Shown piece by piece: positions 40,991 through 52,700 of a DNA stretch of 64,000 bases (position 1 is the stretch's first letter; each line of letters begins with the position of its first letter). Below the pieces are notes generated by a model. It made no database searches, was not told the DNA's origin, and was given only the letters and a program-made list of their open reading frames with translations. The position numbers were made by a program, and so were the translations under genes. The stretch spans positions 13,133,714-13,197,713 of the forward strand of contig NC_135777.1 in the NCBI RefSeq assembly GCF_028453695.1, given 5' to 3'. This DNA comes from Augochlora pura (Eukaryota; Arthropoda; Insecta; Hymenoptera; Halictidae).

Positions 40991-41283
40991 TTACTCTTTA
41001 TACAGAAGGGATTTTTCTTTGCGAGGGGGTTCCGCTGTCGCTAGGATTCGGCACACGTTTCCGGACACGCGCGTCTCTCTTTTTTCCCCGTTCGTCACGC
41101 GTGTCCATTTTTGTTCTTTTATGTCTTTTCGTTTACTTTTGCCGCGGCGCCTCGAGAGCATAGCGAGCGCTCGGCGTCGTTCCCATCCGATTTTCTCTCG
41201 ATTCCTCGCAGCTCCCTCGTTCCTCCGACGGGCCTCGAGAGTAGTACCATTCTCGCATTTTCCAGAGCCCGTCGGTGGCGGCT

Positions 41284-41354
41284 GCGACGATGACGAAGAC
41301 GACGACGGCGACGGCGACGACGACGACGAAGACGAAGACGACCACGAAGACGAC
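41284..41354. repeat. GAC/GAA trinucleotide tract
   Basis: About 23 GAC, GAA, GAT and GGC-type triplets. It creates acidic or Ser-rich artefact frames. Confidence 0.88.
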
Positions 41355-42374
41355 AATGTGAACGAACAAACGTCGACGCTGCGCGCTCTCACACTTAACT
41401 TACTAGCTTTATCTAGTACATTATTTACAGTCCATATTTACTTATGTTACATCATCCGGCGGGTTTGCCGAGAACAAATCCCGCTCGAACGTATCACCGC
41501 TCTTCGCCTCCGGCTGCGTGTTCCTTTCGTTTTTCTGTTTCGGTATTATATATACACGGCCGTGTACGTCCGTCCGTCCATCCGTCGGTTATCCCCGAAG
41601 GACGGCTTCCCGTCGTTCGTCGATGCACAGAAAACGTCCCTCGAGCGCGCACTTATTCGTTTTCGTTCCCCGTCGATTTTTCTCACCGTCGCAAACGACA
41701 AAACAACGACAACGGCGACGGCGTGGGCGAAACCACGGAGGGTCCTTTGAGACGAACGAACGAACGAACGGGCATGAAAACGGACGGATCGAGTCGACCG
41801 CGGACGAATTACGCACTTTCCGACACAGGGGGTTAGGTATCGATCACGGGGAAAACGTCGACGAGCGAACAATGCTCGATCCTCGAAGGTAGACAGGAAC
41901 TGTGCGCCGATCTGGTCCCCGTCGCGCGATTCTCGGAACGATGAAGAACACGATACAACTCCCTGGCGTAGCTGGACGACGATACCGAGACGGTGTCTGT
42001 CTGGTGTAGGCACGATTCACCGTCGAATCGTGCCCGGTTACAAGCCTCCCCGATGGATCCGGGCTCGGCCTCGTGAAACCCCGTTAAATCTCGACGACGA
42101 GAGACCCGTTGGAGAACCAACGGTCTCTCAACGCGGACGCACACGCACGCACGCACCCACGCGCGCACTCTTCTCGCGCGCGCTCTTCTTGCGCGCGACG
42201 ACGACGATGGCGACGACAACCACGAGCGATTGAAGGGTCGTGGCTCGTTTCGTTTCGGTGTGCAAGCTGTGTGCCGTCCAGGATAAACAAAGGCTCCCTT
42301 CGTTCAAAGGGCGCGTCGATTCAGAAGCACGAATATCGCGAACGAGTCGCGTCTAGACCGCTCTGCGACCACGG

Positions 42375-42530
42375 CTACGAGTTGGTGGAGTAGCTGCCGG
42401 TCCGCGCCTGCAGGTAGTGGTGATAGAACGGAGGGAGCGTGTCCGGCGGCGAGGACGCCACCGGATGATTGTTCGCCGAGTTCTGCGAGGTTATCGAAAG
42501 GCCCAACGGGGGAGGCCCGGGCGAACGCTA
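42375..42530 (-). CDS. vvl: Candidate stop-codon readthrough extension of vvl (50 codons plus second stop)
   Basis: After the vvl TAG (42528-42530) the same frame stays open for 50 codons (42378-42527) to a second TAG at 42375-42377. The predicted extension begins RSPGPPPLGLSITSQ and ends HHYLQARTGSYSTNS, so it is Pro/Ser/Asn rich, then His/Tyr rich, and looks disordered like the rest of the protein outside the POU domains. By hand count G+C is 27/50 at first, 30/50 at second and 42/50 at third codon positions, the periodicity expected of coding DNA in this frame. The first stop is followed by C (TAG-C), a context known to favour readthrough. Drosophila Vvl is reported to undergo stop-codon readthrough to a functional C-terminal extension. 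One caution is that another minus-strand frame is also open here, so openness alone proves little. If real, the full isoform would be 508 residues, including the one inserted at the stop. Confidence 0.7.
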
Positions 42531-43901
42531 GTGGGCCGCCAACGAGTGGGCCGTGAGACCCTGAGGACTGAGCATAGGCGGACTGTGGCTGTGGCCCATG
42601 GGGCTGCCGTGGAGGTGATCCTGCGGATGGTAACCCTGATGCAGACCCGCCTGTCCTTGGTGTCCGGGCGGCATGCCCTCCATGATACCGTCGCCGAGCG
42701 TGTTCGGTGGCGTCATCCTCTTCTCCTTCTGCCGTCGGTTGCAGAACCACACCCTGACCACCTCCTTCTCGAGCTGCAGGCTGTCCGCGAGGGTGGTGAT
42801 CTCCTGGGCGGACGGTTTCGGCTGTTTGTGAAAGTGTTGCTCGAGGGCGCCCTTCACCGACACCTCGATCGAGGTGCGCTTCTTCCGTTTCCTGCCCTGG
42901 GCGGCAATCTTGTCGATGCTTGTCGGCGAGCCGGTCGTCGAGTCCGCCTCCTCGAGCCACTTCTGTAGCAACGGCTTCAGCTTGCACATGTTCTTGAAGC
43001 TCAGCTGCAGAGCCTCGAACCTGCATATCGTCGTCTGCGAGAAGACGTTGCCGTATAGAGTACCTAGCGCGAGCCCGACGTCCGCCTGGGTAAATCCGAG
43101 CTTGATTCTCCGCTGTTTGAACTGTTTCGCGAACGCCTCGAGGTCGTCGGAGGTCGGCTGCTCGTCCTCGCCGGCGCTGTGGTCCCGGTCGTGCGCGTGG
43201 CCCGGGTGGAGCGCGTGGCCGACCGGCGAGCCCGGGTCCCTCAAATTCGGATGGAGGCCGGTCTGGTGGTTGTGTAGCTGGGGATGGTGTTGGTGCGGGT
43301 GCGTGTGCAGCATGCCGTTCATCGCGGCGTGGTATTGTTGCAGGGCGGTGGGCGAGGCCGCGCCACCCGACGGATTGTAATGCGCCGACGGGACGACCGG
43401 CGCGTGCCAAGGATGTGGCGAGGCCATGCCAGGGGACTGATGGGGCCCGCCGCGGTGCGGGTGCATCGACTGGTCGTTGGCCGCAGCAGCCGCGGCCGCG
43501 GCCGTCGCCGCCGCCGCCGCCAAGGGCTTCACGTCCAACCCGGCGTTCGTCTGGTGCGGATGATGATGTGGGTGATGACTGGTGTGATGCATCCCCATGG
43601 AGGACGCCCAGTGGTCGCTGCTCGGCTGCAGGCTCACCCAGGGGTTCGCCGCCGAGAGCGACGCCGTCGGGTGCGACAGCCCATTTGGCGACGGAGACGA
43701 CGTCACCTGGTGATGATGATGATGGTGGTGATGATGCTGCGGCGCCGGCATGTACTTCATCTCCCCGGCGTCGGCGGCGCTGCGAGGCGAGCTCGAGGAG
43801 TAGCCACCCACGGCGATGTTCATCCCGATCCCGGTACCCGAACCACCATCAAGCTCGGACGACACTGCGCTACCAATCGGCATGTACGTGGTAGCGGCCA
43901 T
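42528..43901 (-). CDS. vvl: POU class III transcription factor, ventral veins lacking/drifter homologue
   Basis: An uninterrupted 457-codon frame encodes a complete POU class III factor, a nuclear DNA-binding regulator that in flies acts in trachea, nervous system, wing veins and prothoracic gland. The N-terminus (MAATTYMP..., then SPRSAADAGEMKYM at 38-51) matches insect Vvl. Then come a nine-His run (56-64), an Ala tract broken by one Thr (128-141) and many His/Pro repeats. The POU-specific domain spans about 248-322 (FTQADVGLALG, FSQTTICRFEAL). A linker leads to the homeodomain at about 337-396, with recognition helix VVRVWFCNRRQKEKR. The C-terminus ends SPPMLSPQGLTAHSLAAH. The start is fixed because an in-frame TAG directly precedes the ATG. 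Absence of introns is typical of class III POU genes. Long open frames on both strands here are GC-driven shadows. Identity rests on recognition of the family; paralogous class III POU genes are the only realistic alternative. Confidence 0.96.
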   Translation of the reverse strand: MAATTYMPIGSAVSSELDGGSGTGIGMNIAVGGYSSSSPRSAADAGEMKYMPAPQHHHHHHHHHQVTSSPSPNGLSHPTASLSAANPWVSLQPSSDHWASSMGMHHTSHHPHHHPHQTNAGLDVKPLAAAAATAAAAAAAANDQSMHPHRGGPHQSPGMASPHPWHAPVVPSAHYNPSGGAASPTALQQYHAAMNGMLHTHPHQHHPQLHNHQTGLHPNLRDPGSPVGHALHPGHAHDRDHSAGEDEQPTSDDLEAFAKQFKQRRIKLGFTQADVGLALGTLYGNVFSQTTICRFEALQLSFKNMCKLKPLLQKWLEEADSTTGSPTSIDKIAAQGRKRKKRTSIEVSVKGALEQHFHKQPKPSAQEITTLADSLQLEKEVVRVWFCNRRQKEKRMTPPNTLGDGIMEGMPPGHQGQAGLHQGYHPQDHLHGSPMGHSHSPPMLSPQGLTAHSLAAH

Positions 43902-44984
43902 CTACTTCCCCTCGTCCGAGGTTTCGCGAAACCCGCTTTCTTGTTTCTCGATTTTTTTATCCTACGGCTGGTCACACTCCCGACGATCACCCGAATCGGG
44001 CTGCCCCGACAGGGCACCCCTCGACTCTTTTCCTTCTCTTGCTACTCCTTGCCTCCAAGTGACTTTGGCACTTTGCGCCTCTTCGGATAGTCGTCGGTAA
44101 TCACGGTTCTCGTACAACGTCCAGAATCCTCGCACGAAACTTTATTCGATCACCAATGCGAAGCTCCTGCGAGATCTTCGAAGTCTTTGTTGATCTCTAT
44201 CTTTACGAGTCACACGTAGCGCACAGTCCATCGTTCGCGGGGGCACTCGAAATCCTTGATCAGCGACATGGTTGCGCGTGCGAATAACTCGTAGTCCATA
44301 GTTTGCCGGAGCGTCGAAGGATATCCGTGACAACGGAGTCCAGAACAAGGGACTGCCACGAAGGTGGCTTCGAGTCCTCCGGGGAGTGTCCCCGTCGGCG
44401 ACGGTCTCACCGTGTCCTGACCGACTGGTTTATCGAACACCCCGACACCAGAGCTCGGGTAACGCGGGTTACGTACGAACAAGTGGATCACTCGCGACGA
44501 TCGATCGGTTCTTTATCGGGGATCACTCATCACCGATGCTGGGTTATCACTGACGACCTTTCGAAACTCGTGGATCCTCGTCGGAAACGAAGCACGACGC
44601 GACACTCGCGGGCCGAGATTCGGCGCGGACGCGACCCGACGAGAACGCTGGACCGGTACACGATCGGGTTTATCCTCCAGCGGGTACGCGAATCCACGGC
44701 TGGCGGTCGTTGACGATTACTGGCGATTGCTGGCGAAGTGACGAGCACACCAGGATCAGGAGCAGCACAGCAGACGAATAAATGGTGCTCACGGTGGCGT
44801 CTTCTCCGGCGGTGCGCGCGTGTACGCTTTCCTCGCGTACGGTTCAGTCTCTCCCGTGCGCGAGTGTGTGGCCGCGAGAGCGAGAGAGAGTGTGTGCGCG
44901 CGAGAGGAGAGACGACGACGGCTCGCAAAAGATCTCGCTCGAGCTCTCTCATGCGTTATGCATGTCGTAGCTGAGAGCGACTGA
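43902..44984 (-). promoter_or_regulatory. Probable vvl 5' UTR with candidate initiator at its upstream end
   Basis: This GC-rich stretch upstream of the vvl ATG has no convincing coding frame; the TAG just before the ATG closes the vvl frame. The minus strand carries TCAGTC at 44984-44979, which fits the arthropod initiator consensus TCAGT, followed by CT-rich pyrimidine tracts (the plus strand reads GAGAGAG around 44878-44910). I see no TATA box at the expected distance and no good downstream promoter element. A transcription start near 44982 would give a 5' UTR of about 1.08 kb, reasonable for a developmental regulator. The start site is inference; an upstream start near 46 kb is equally possible. 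Confidence 0.25.
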
Positions 44985-45240
44985 CTGCCTCGCCTCGCAG
45001 CTCGCTCGAGGTTCCCGAGGCTCCCGGACCGCCGCTCGGTGGAACCGACTCATGCGCGCCACCGTCCTGCACATCCCCACCAGAAACCGCGTTCAACTTT
45101 CCCATTGGCCGTGCTCGCAAGGTGGCCGTCGACGAACGTCACCGTCGGGCGGGGTCTGTACCGACCGCGCCCCCGAGGCAACCTACGCACCCCAGGCGCC
45201 ACTGCTCTCACCCCTGTCCTTTCCTCTCCTAGCCCCTACC

Positions 45241-45370
45241 TACGGTCGACTCGATCCCGACCCGACTCGACCCGAAACGCGACTCACTTCGACCCGATCC
45301 GACCCGACACAACGCGACACGATGCGACGCGACCCGACTCGACTCGATTCGATTCGATTCGATTCGCGCG
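45241..45370. repeat. Degenerate GACTC/GACCC/GATTC pentanucleotide tract
   Basis: About 130 bp of pentamer-based sequence (GACCCGACTCGACCCG type) ending in five perfect GATTC units at 45346-45366. It lies just upstream of the probable vvl start. Confidence 0.85.
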
Positions 45371-46098
45371 CCTCGGGTACGCTCCACGATGTCGTACCTT
45401 CATCGTCACCTCCGCCGTCGTCCTCCTCGTCGTCGTCGCGCAAACATCTCGACCCTCGATGGATTCCCAATTTCCCACGGATTCCTCCTCGCTCCAGAGT
45501 TCCGCGAAACTCTGTCAGCCGCTTGCCGGAAGCCGATACTCGCGGGGCCGCGAGCGATCGCGCGCGCAACAGGTCCTAATTTCGCGCGAGAACATCCGCG
45601 AAAGACGAATACCTTCTGGCGACAGTAGGACCTGGTTTCGCTTGCTGTTCGCGTAGCTCGCGGTGCAACAGGTGCAGTGGACACTCCGCCGCGTCGCGAC
45701 GCTTCTCTTTTACGGTCCTGTCACCCTCCGCTCCCCTGACACCCGGCCATCGTCGCCGTTCGTTTCGAGAACGAGAGACAATCCGTAGGCCGAGAACCGA
45801 TTCGACGGACGGTGTCGGGAGGTGGACGATCGCAGGAGGAAGTCGCGTTTCCCCGAGCAACAGGTTCTCGTCCGTGGTGATTAATTAGCGAGAAACGCGG
45901 ACCGGTAGGGCCCCGAGGGGGCGGTATCAATAGAAACGACGCGTCCAAATAAAAAAGCCTGTTTCGCTGGGCGCGAACCAACGCAACGGCGCGGCGCGCG
46001 GAGCGGACAGGGGGAGGCAGCCAGACCGAGCCAGCCAGCGAGGTTTAGTACATTTAAATGAGAGCCACAGGTAGCAGCATTATGCAGTACGTGCCAGC

Positions 46099-46116
46099 CA
46101 CCCCTCAGGAGGGGTG
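46099..46116. repeat. Short inverted repeat CACCCCTC-AG-GAGGGGTG
   Basis: Perfect 8-bp arms around an AG centre, about 2.2 kb upstream of the vvl ATG. The role is unknown; it may be a double-sided binding site. Confidence 0.6.
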
Positions 46117-46729
46117 AGTTAGATCATCGTGTGCCGGGATCCCCCTGTGTCGTACCGTTTCAACTACCCAGCTGGCTTTGCGCCTTCGCACCTGTGGGCA
46201 CCGTCGAGCTCCGCCGAGGCCATAGCGATACTCGCTCACCTTTGCTTCTGCTACTCCTACTATGACGGTCCTGCCAGCTTCCTACAAGCTCATCGCTTTG
46301 GTATACTACCGCTGCACCGTGCTATGCTGTGCAAGGGGTCTCCTACTAATTGCCAATCGATCTTATTTACTATCTTTGATTCCAACTTTCTTGTTTCATG
46401 CGACAGACATTACCCGTGTTGAAATAATTGCTCGCAATAACTTATCAAATTCCACGCATTCCTAACGAACGTAATCCGGCAATACACGCATGCGAGGTTC
46501 CATTAAATTACTATTATTTTATACTAAATAAAGAGGCATAAAATATATATACATAAATGTTCATATATTATTATCAATAAATGTCACGTCTTATTGGGGG
46601 TTGACGAACACCCCACATTGGTACTTTTGTTTCAGAAGTTCAGGCGCGTAGGAGGACCGCCGGATTATATTTCAACCCACTCGTCTTGATAAACGAAGGA
46701 AAGCAATTTCTGTTTAACTTTGCTGAACA

Positions 46730-46737
46730 ATTTGCAT
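46730..46737 (+). promoter_or_regulatory. POU octamer ATTTGCAT, upstream of vvl
   Basis: Perfect octamer in GAACAATTTGCATTTTGCGC, about 2.8 kb upstream of the vvl ATG. The adjacent AACAAT resembles a Sox half-site. It is the octamer closest to the gene. Confidence 0.42.
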
Positions 46738-49700
46738 TTTGCGCAAGGGACCGCAAACTGTCCTTGAGAATTGCCACCATCGTCGATGTCCACGGTAGCA
46801 ACCACCTCGATCCGCTGTTACCGCCAACGGCCGCACAGATCCCTCGTTTTTCCGGATTTTTCCCGCGCCTCGGAATTTCCAAGAAATCGAAGGGCAAGTG
46901 TTTGAAGCTTTCAGCGCGAAATCCGCACGCACGTCCTCAGGCTAGCGGCGTGTAATATCGACTGACAAGACTCCTCTCGCGGAAGAGAGCGAGCGGCCGA
47001 GCAACCGGCGCGGGCTAGCGATACCTCTCGTGGTCCGCTCGCAAACGATAAGTATAGCCGAGCTCCTACCGAACCTAGGAATTTCGAGCGCACCTCCGAT
47101 GCCAATTATGCTCGGCTCTGTCATTTACGCGGCCCGTTATTACACGGCCGCGCGTCGACTGTTTCGCTGGAATTACGAGCATTTTAATGCCAGCCCGCCA
47201 TTATCGCATCTTTGCCAACTTTATTACACGCGCGACCCTTTCGGAGCAGCGCCACGGCCTCGAGACTCTGTCACCCTTATCCTACTTAGCCTGAAAAATT
47301 CGAGAAAGTTCGCTGCTTTGTCAACCCTTCGACGAATAATTCAAAATTGATGGCGGGAATCGGATTATCAAGTGCCCATACATTTTCCGCGTTAACCCAT
47401 CGCGTCGTAATATTCCGCAAAACTTGTCCCGAAAGTTTCGAGCAAATTTTGCTAAATATCATTAGCACGAACGTGGACGTGCCGGTTGAATCTGTGTGCA
47501 CCTGTACGGTGTTCTGATAGAAATGTCTTTAGATGCCGATTGCCGAGTGATTGGTTAAGAAAAAGATGACAATTAACGCGGTAAATTTGTATCGTGCATA
47601 AAATCCGCGGTACAGTTACGAATTTCAAATTTATTCGATCTAGTGATAGTTTTAAGAGTAACGCTAACTGCAAACACTCTCAGCCTTATTATACGGTCAA
47701 GTACAATAAACGTAAAATTAAAATCTGGTACATTTCACATTGTGTAAAACGATTTACTAAAAAATATTAATAAAAACGGTCAAACCTCCCTTAAGTGGAA
47801 CGCGTCAAAAGTTACCCCAAATCATTGCCGGATGATCGAATCACGCGGAAAGTAGTTTGAGAATCTTCTTCGATAAATACTCAAAGGGTCGAAATTGAGC
47901 TGACCGTTGCAGATCCTGAGATCTTTGTGCTTCCAAGATCTCGCACGATCTTAACGTTTGGCTCGGCTCGCGGCGCGACTCGATGTCTCGATCGATCGGG
48001 ACTGCAGGAGCCAGCTTCGAGTAATGCACCCTTAATTCGATTTCGCGCAGCCCCATTGCGTCAAATTGGATCGAACGTTGCCGAGAAATATTTGCTTAGG
48101 ACCCGACAGGTAGCGAGTTGGCTGGTTGTGCTGCGCAAGGGGTGAGAGGCGAGAGCATCGCGGGCTCTTAGCAGAGCGACAGAGACGAACGGAGGAAACG
48201 GGGGAAGCGAGCCGAGCGGCAACGGCCTGTTCCTCGCTCTACGTGAAAACACTTTACTACCTGAACGTTTGCTTGCATAATTTAGCCGGTCTTTTCTGAC
48301 CCAACGGCAGCCCTGGGGGGCGCGGTCTGCCTGCCTGCCTGTCCCTGCTTTGCTGCTGCACCTTGTTCCGCGCGAGAACACCACCGTGGGGTGCGAAAAC
48401 ATTTGTGAGGAACGTTGTCGGGGACAGGAAACGCTGTCACGGAGAGACACCGTTTGACCCTCGACCTCGGGGAAGAATCTCGATAAGAATTTCGAAGCTG
48501 ACCGTCAATGTGAGCGACAAAGGGAAGATGGAACATTGGGGTACCTAGAGAGTTCTCTGGCGACATATAGGTTGTCCTGTAACAAGCGAGAGCAAGTGAT
48601 TGCTGCATCGTCCGCGACATATGTCGTCTATTTGCACCCTTGACTCTTGTGCGAATTATTTGTCGATAGCTGTCGTTGCAGAAACCGCGGCGCGAAGCTG
48701 ACGAATGCGTTTCATCCGAAGGATAATAGTTCTCTGTGATAAGGAATTAAATAGGAATGACTTTAGACTTTCTAGAAGTTTCAGTCGAGTTACTAAATTA
48801 TGTCAGCGTCTATCTCGTACTTCAAACAGTCAATAATTGCTGTGAGAAATTAACTTAATAGTATCTTCGCATCCTTGCATGAAATCATGAAGCGATAGCA
48901 TAAAAATATCTAGAAACCATGCAGCCAAAGTCTTACATACGAAAGATGATAGATCGTAGATTAACTCCTTGCGCAGAGGAAAGAGAAATGACTTATTATT
49001 ATGTATCTATATTTACACGGGTTCTTAAATACCAACGACAAGAGAACAGAATTATATTTCTACTGGACAGAAAGATATAACATTCAAACTGGACGGATTC
49101 TAGTTACTAGAAATCTGAATCACATTTAATGGATAGTGATATCGAATTCGTTCACCAACACAAGATTCTGACAGGTGGCTAAAGTATCGCCGCGGCCGCC
49201 GTGGCAACAGGATCGAACTAGGACCATCGAGAGGAAATGATCGTGTTTAGATTGGCGCGAAGAAAGAGAGAACTGCATTAACCGATCGATGCGTAGAAAT
49301 AAAAGATGGGACGCGATCGGCAGAAAAGTTCGGAAACGAGACCGTCCGTGTCGTGTCGTAGGTCGCGGCGGCCGTAAAAAAGAACGATCGCCTCGACCCC
49401 CGTGCGTGAATGGAGGACGGTAACCGGCGTAATTTCACTGCCTTTATGCTTCGAATGAATATTTTAATATTTTAATACGAAATACGCTACGAGGGATTTT
49501 ACGGCGGGCCACGCTATAGGTTTCCCTCGTGGCGGGTTGTCCGCGCGGGTAGCTCGCGTACCCGAAGCTTTCCCTGTCGAGAGCGAAAGGGTGGGAGAAC
49601 AGCCGGCAGGGAGACGAAACGGATAAAGGGTCGACACAAAGATGCGATAAGACGCGGAAAGAGAGAGGAAAGCGAGACGGGAAATGTCGAACGAGACCGA

Positions 49701-52700
49701 GAAGCTCGCCGGGTACCGTGAAAGGAGACTTTGCAGACGGTGGGGACAATGGCCGAGCGGTGGGGACGGCGCTACTGGAGGGGAAGCTTGAAAAAGGACA
49801 GGGCGTCCGGAGAAGAAGAGAGGAGATCGGTGTGGAAATCCGCCTGCAGGTGGCAGCAGCGCGCGGCCTTTTCTGTCGGAAAGGGTGGAAAAATTTCCCT
49901 TGCATCCCTTCGACGAGAATTTTCGAGCAGTCGCGGGGTTGTTCGTCACTGTGCTGCCATCTTGTGGAAACGGTGCAAACTTCTTTCCTTGTATCCTAAC
50001 GTTGCACGTCGGTAAATTGTTTAGCAGCGTTCAAATTTTTCAATTTCCGAGTTGACCCTTCAACGGTACTTCCAAGTCTTTCGAAATCCTGGCACGATTT
50101 TCTGCATGTTGTAATATAATTGCGAATCCAAAGGTTCATCTTAAACTATGTGCGCGAAAGTATTTCAGTCAACTTTGACAGATTTTTTGGAAATATTCTC
50201 ATAAAACAGACGCGACGCTTTAATATTGGATTTACTCGAAGATTGTATTTTGCAGAAGAGTCACGGTTATTAATCGTGTAGAAAGATATATTCAAAGTGT
50301 AATTTCAGATCAAGTTTTAGATTTCTAGATTTTAACACGTTGGACTTGTAAATAGGGCTGATATCTACAGTAATAATTGCCTGCGCTTGTTGCAAGAAGC
50401 AGAACATATTTGGAGACATTGTCTTTCGTTTGCATTAATTTTTATCACAAGGACATAAAATCTGCAGTTTTCTTAGAAAGTATCGTAGGAGGATCCTTTC
50501 GAAAAACAACGACTCGCCTTAGTTTAGCGAAACTTTACATTACCGTTTTCTGCCTAGCCACCAGTGATGCATTCTCCGCGGTTGACAGAATAATTTCAGC
50601 GACCACGGTTGCGCATCGAAATAAAAATTGTCGACGACCGTCTGTGAGAATAAAAAAAGAAAAGCCGGTCGTTTAGCTTTAACGTTTCGTTTAGGTCGCG
50701 AGGGAGTGGGGAATCGATAGGCCGCGCGTGGAGCGATGCGAGGAGCGCGAAGAAATATGTCAGCGATGGTAGCAGGAGGGGAGAGAAAAAGACAATGGTT
50801 TTATTTACTGCCGGGGACTCGTGACCCGAATTTTTACGATCTCGAAACGACGCGATTCCTGCCGGAGGACTCGAGGTCCGCGTGAATCTGACGTCTCGTT
50901 AGGAGCAGCGAAACGTGTTTTTCACGACGGCGTTTCCTCCGTGTCCTCCGGAAGTACCTGGTTGGGAAGACGGGTCGCGTCGTCTCGGTCCAGGAGGCTT
51001 AATAGGTAGTACTTGGAATTAGTTGGCGAAACATCGCGCTTAGTTGGCCCTCTCGGGTCCTCCCGATCGCGCCGTTAAGGCGTCATAAGCGTCGGCTGTA
51101 ACGGATTAAGCTTGTCCGGAGATTCGATTATGGCTAGCCTGGCGGCGGATCGAATCGTCCCGCGCTAACTTTCGCCGACCACGATCCTTGCCAGGGGAAG
51201 GGCGAAACTCGCAAAGGGACTCGCAGCTGCGGAGTCTCGGCGTACGCCGAATTTGCGTTTGAAATCGAGCACCGCGTCCTTCGCTTCGCGACGACTCGCG
51301 CCGGACCCGCCAAACTATTCCCAGCTCCAAGGACCCGACACGCCGCGAAACTTCGCCGACGTGACCGCGCAATGCGATTACTGACCGGGCTACAAGATTA
51401 CCCGACGATAGCCGGCAGAGTACTGTCTCTGACCCGCCTCCGATCGCCTAAACACTCGCCAGCAAGTCTTCGGGAAGCTGCCGTCCACTTGCGGAGCTTG
51501 TTACCGTTGCTATTTCTAACGATTTTACGTTCTACCGACTTCTATAAATCCACGGACTTATATGTACATATAAGGACTGTTTATAGCAGATTTAGCTTTC
51601 ATTTACATATTTTGTAATTGTTATCGTATCGTACTTTTCAAACATTGAATTGACATAGCTGATCTTGATAACAAATGGCAGCTCAATCATCTTGATGATA
51701 TTTGAAACTATACAATGAAATTAAAATGTCTTAGTACATTTCTTACAAGTTCCACACCTAATAAACCTGTTTTACTTACCTGATTTTGTTGAGCCCTTTC
51801 GCCTTTGTACTTTGGAATTGTACTTTAAAATTATACTTTGCGATGGAAATAATTCTTGTTCTTATTGACTATTTAACTTGTTGTAAACGTATGTTATCAT
51901 ATACATAAGAGGAAATTGGAATAAATTGTCAATAGGCAGGAAAAATTAATTTAGCGTTTGCACGACGTTCCTGCGTGTCAATCAAAGTTCAAAATTGTCA
52001 ATCAAAAAATAGCTCTTGTCGCATTCGTAATCGTTTACCTCTGACACGCAGTGACTTTAAGAATCTCCAAGGGATTCACAGTTCATCGAAGGGCCCTTCG
52101 CAAGAACCAGCTGAAAATTCTTCGGCAGGCGAGTCCGAGACTTCGGAAGGTCTGTTCGTTTTTAAGCGTCTCGCGGGTGCAGCCTCGAAGAAGATCGTTC
52201 TCCGGCGACGGGTCCGCGAGACGTTCTTGGAGCGAGTCGAGCCCCCGGGCGGTTCACCCTTCTCCTTTCAACCCCCTTCCCACCCGTTGGCCCGGCGCAG
52301 ATCGGAACCGCAAGAAGGGCCGAAAGTTTCGCGAGATAACGATCGAAGCCTGAAATATGCACCACGCCAATTTGCCGATCAAAATTATTATTAAGAGGTA
52401 CCTCTGGCCAAGGGGCCGGCGAGAGGTCCGGGGGCATGGCGCGCCCGCCCCCTACCACCGTCACCACCGTGAGCCTACCGCGGATTCTTCTCGTTTTGCA
52501 TCGTCAGCCGGCTACATTCGATGCGCGAAAATTGAGAAGGCGAGAGAAAGAACTGGAGTGTTGGTTTTCCAATTTCACAGAGTATAAGGAGATGCGGAAC
52601 GGTACGAGCGATATGCTGGTGTGATTGATAATTATATTGTACGATGGTGCAAGAGTGACGAATGTAATTATTGTCGTATGCCAGGTTCTTTGGCATTGCT

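Larger units (their letters stand above)
39661..42374 (-). other. Probable vvl 3' UTR and 3' flank, low-complexity
   Basis: Downstream of the second TAG the sequence loses coding character. It contains a GAC-type trinucleotide tract (41284-41354), AT dinucleotide runs (40767-40785, 40951-40990), a 76-bp CT repeat (40823-40898) and an AAT-rich patch (40550-40682). The first canonical AATAAA signals in the vvl orientation (TTTATT on the plus strand) are at 39661-39666 and 39435-39440; a variant TATAAA lies at 40921-40926. A 3' UTR of about 1.4-2.7 kb is therefore possible. The apparent long open frames here, such as 39946-40929 minus, are produced by the repeats and have no protein-like features. 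Confidence 0.35.

Noticed and set aside
40941..41750. 269-codon plus-strand frame
   Set aside because: Runs through AT repeats and the GAC tract; composition-driven.
42304..43410. 368-codon minus-strand frame overlapping vvl
   Set aside because: It is a shifted frame of the GC-rich vvl coding sequence with no recognisable domain; the POU domains lie in the other frame.
43284..44090. 268-codon plus-strand frame antisense to vvl
   Set aside because: Arg/Gly/Val-rich complement of His/Ala-rich codons; no domain and no sign of independent coding.
46605..46625. GGGGGTTGACGAACACCCC as a hairpin
   Set aside because: The arms are short and mismatched; not better than chance.
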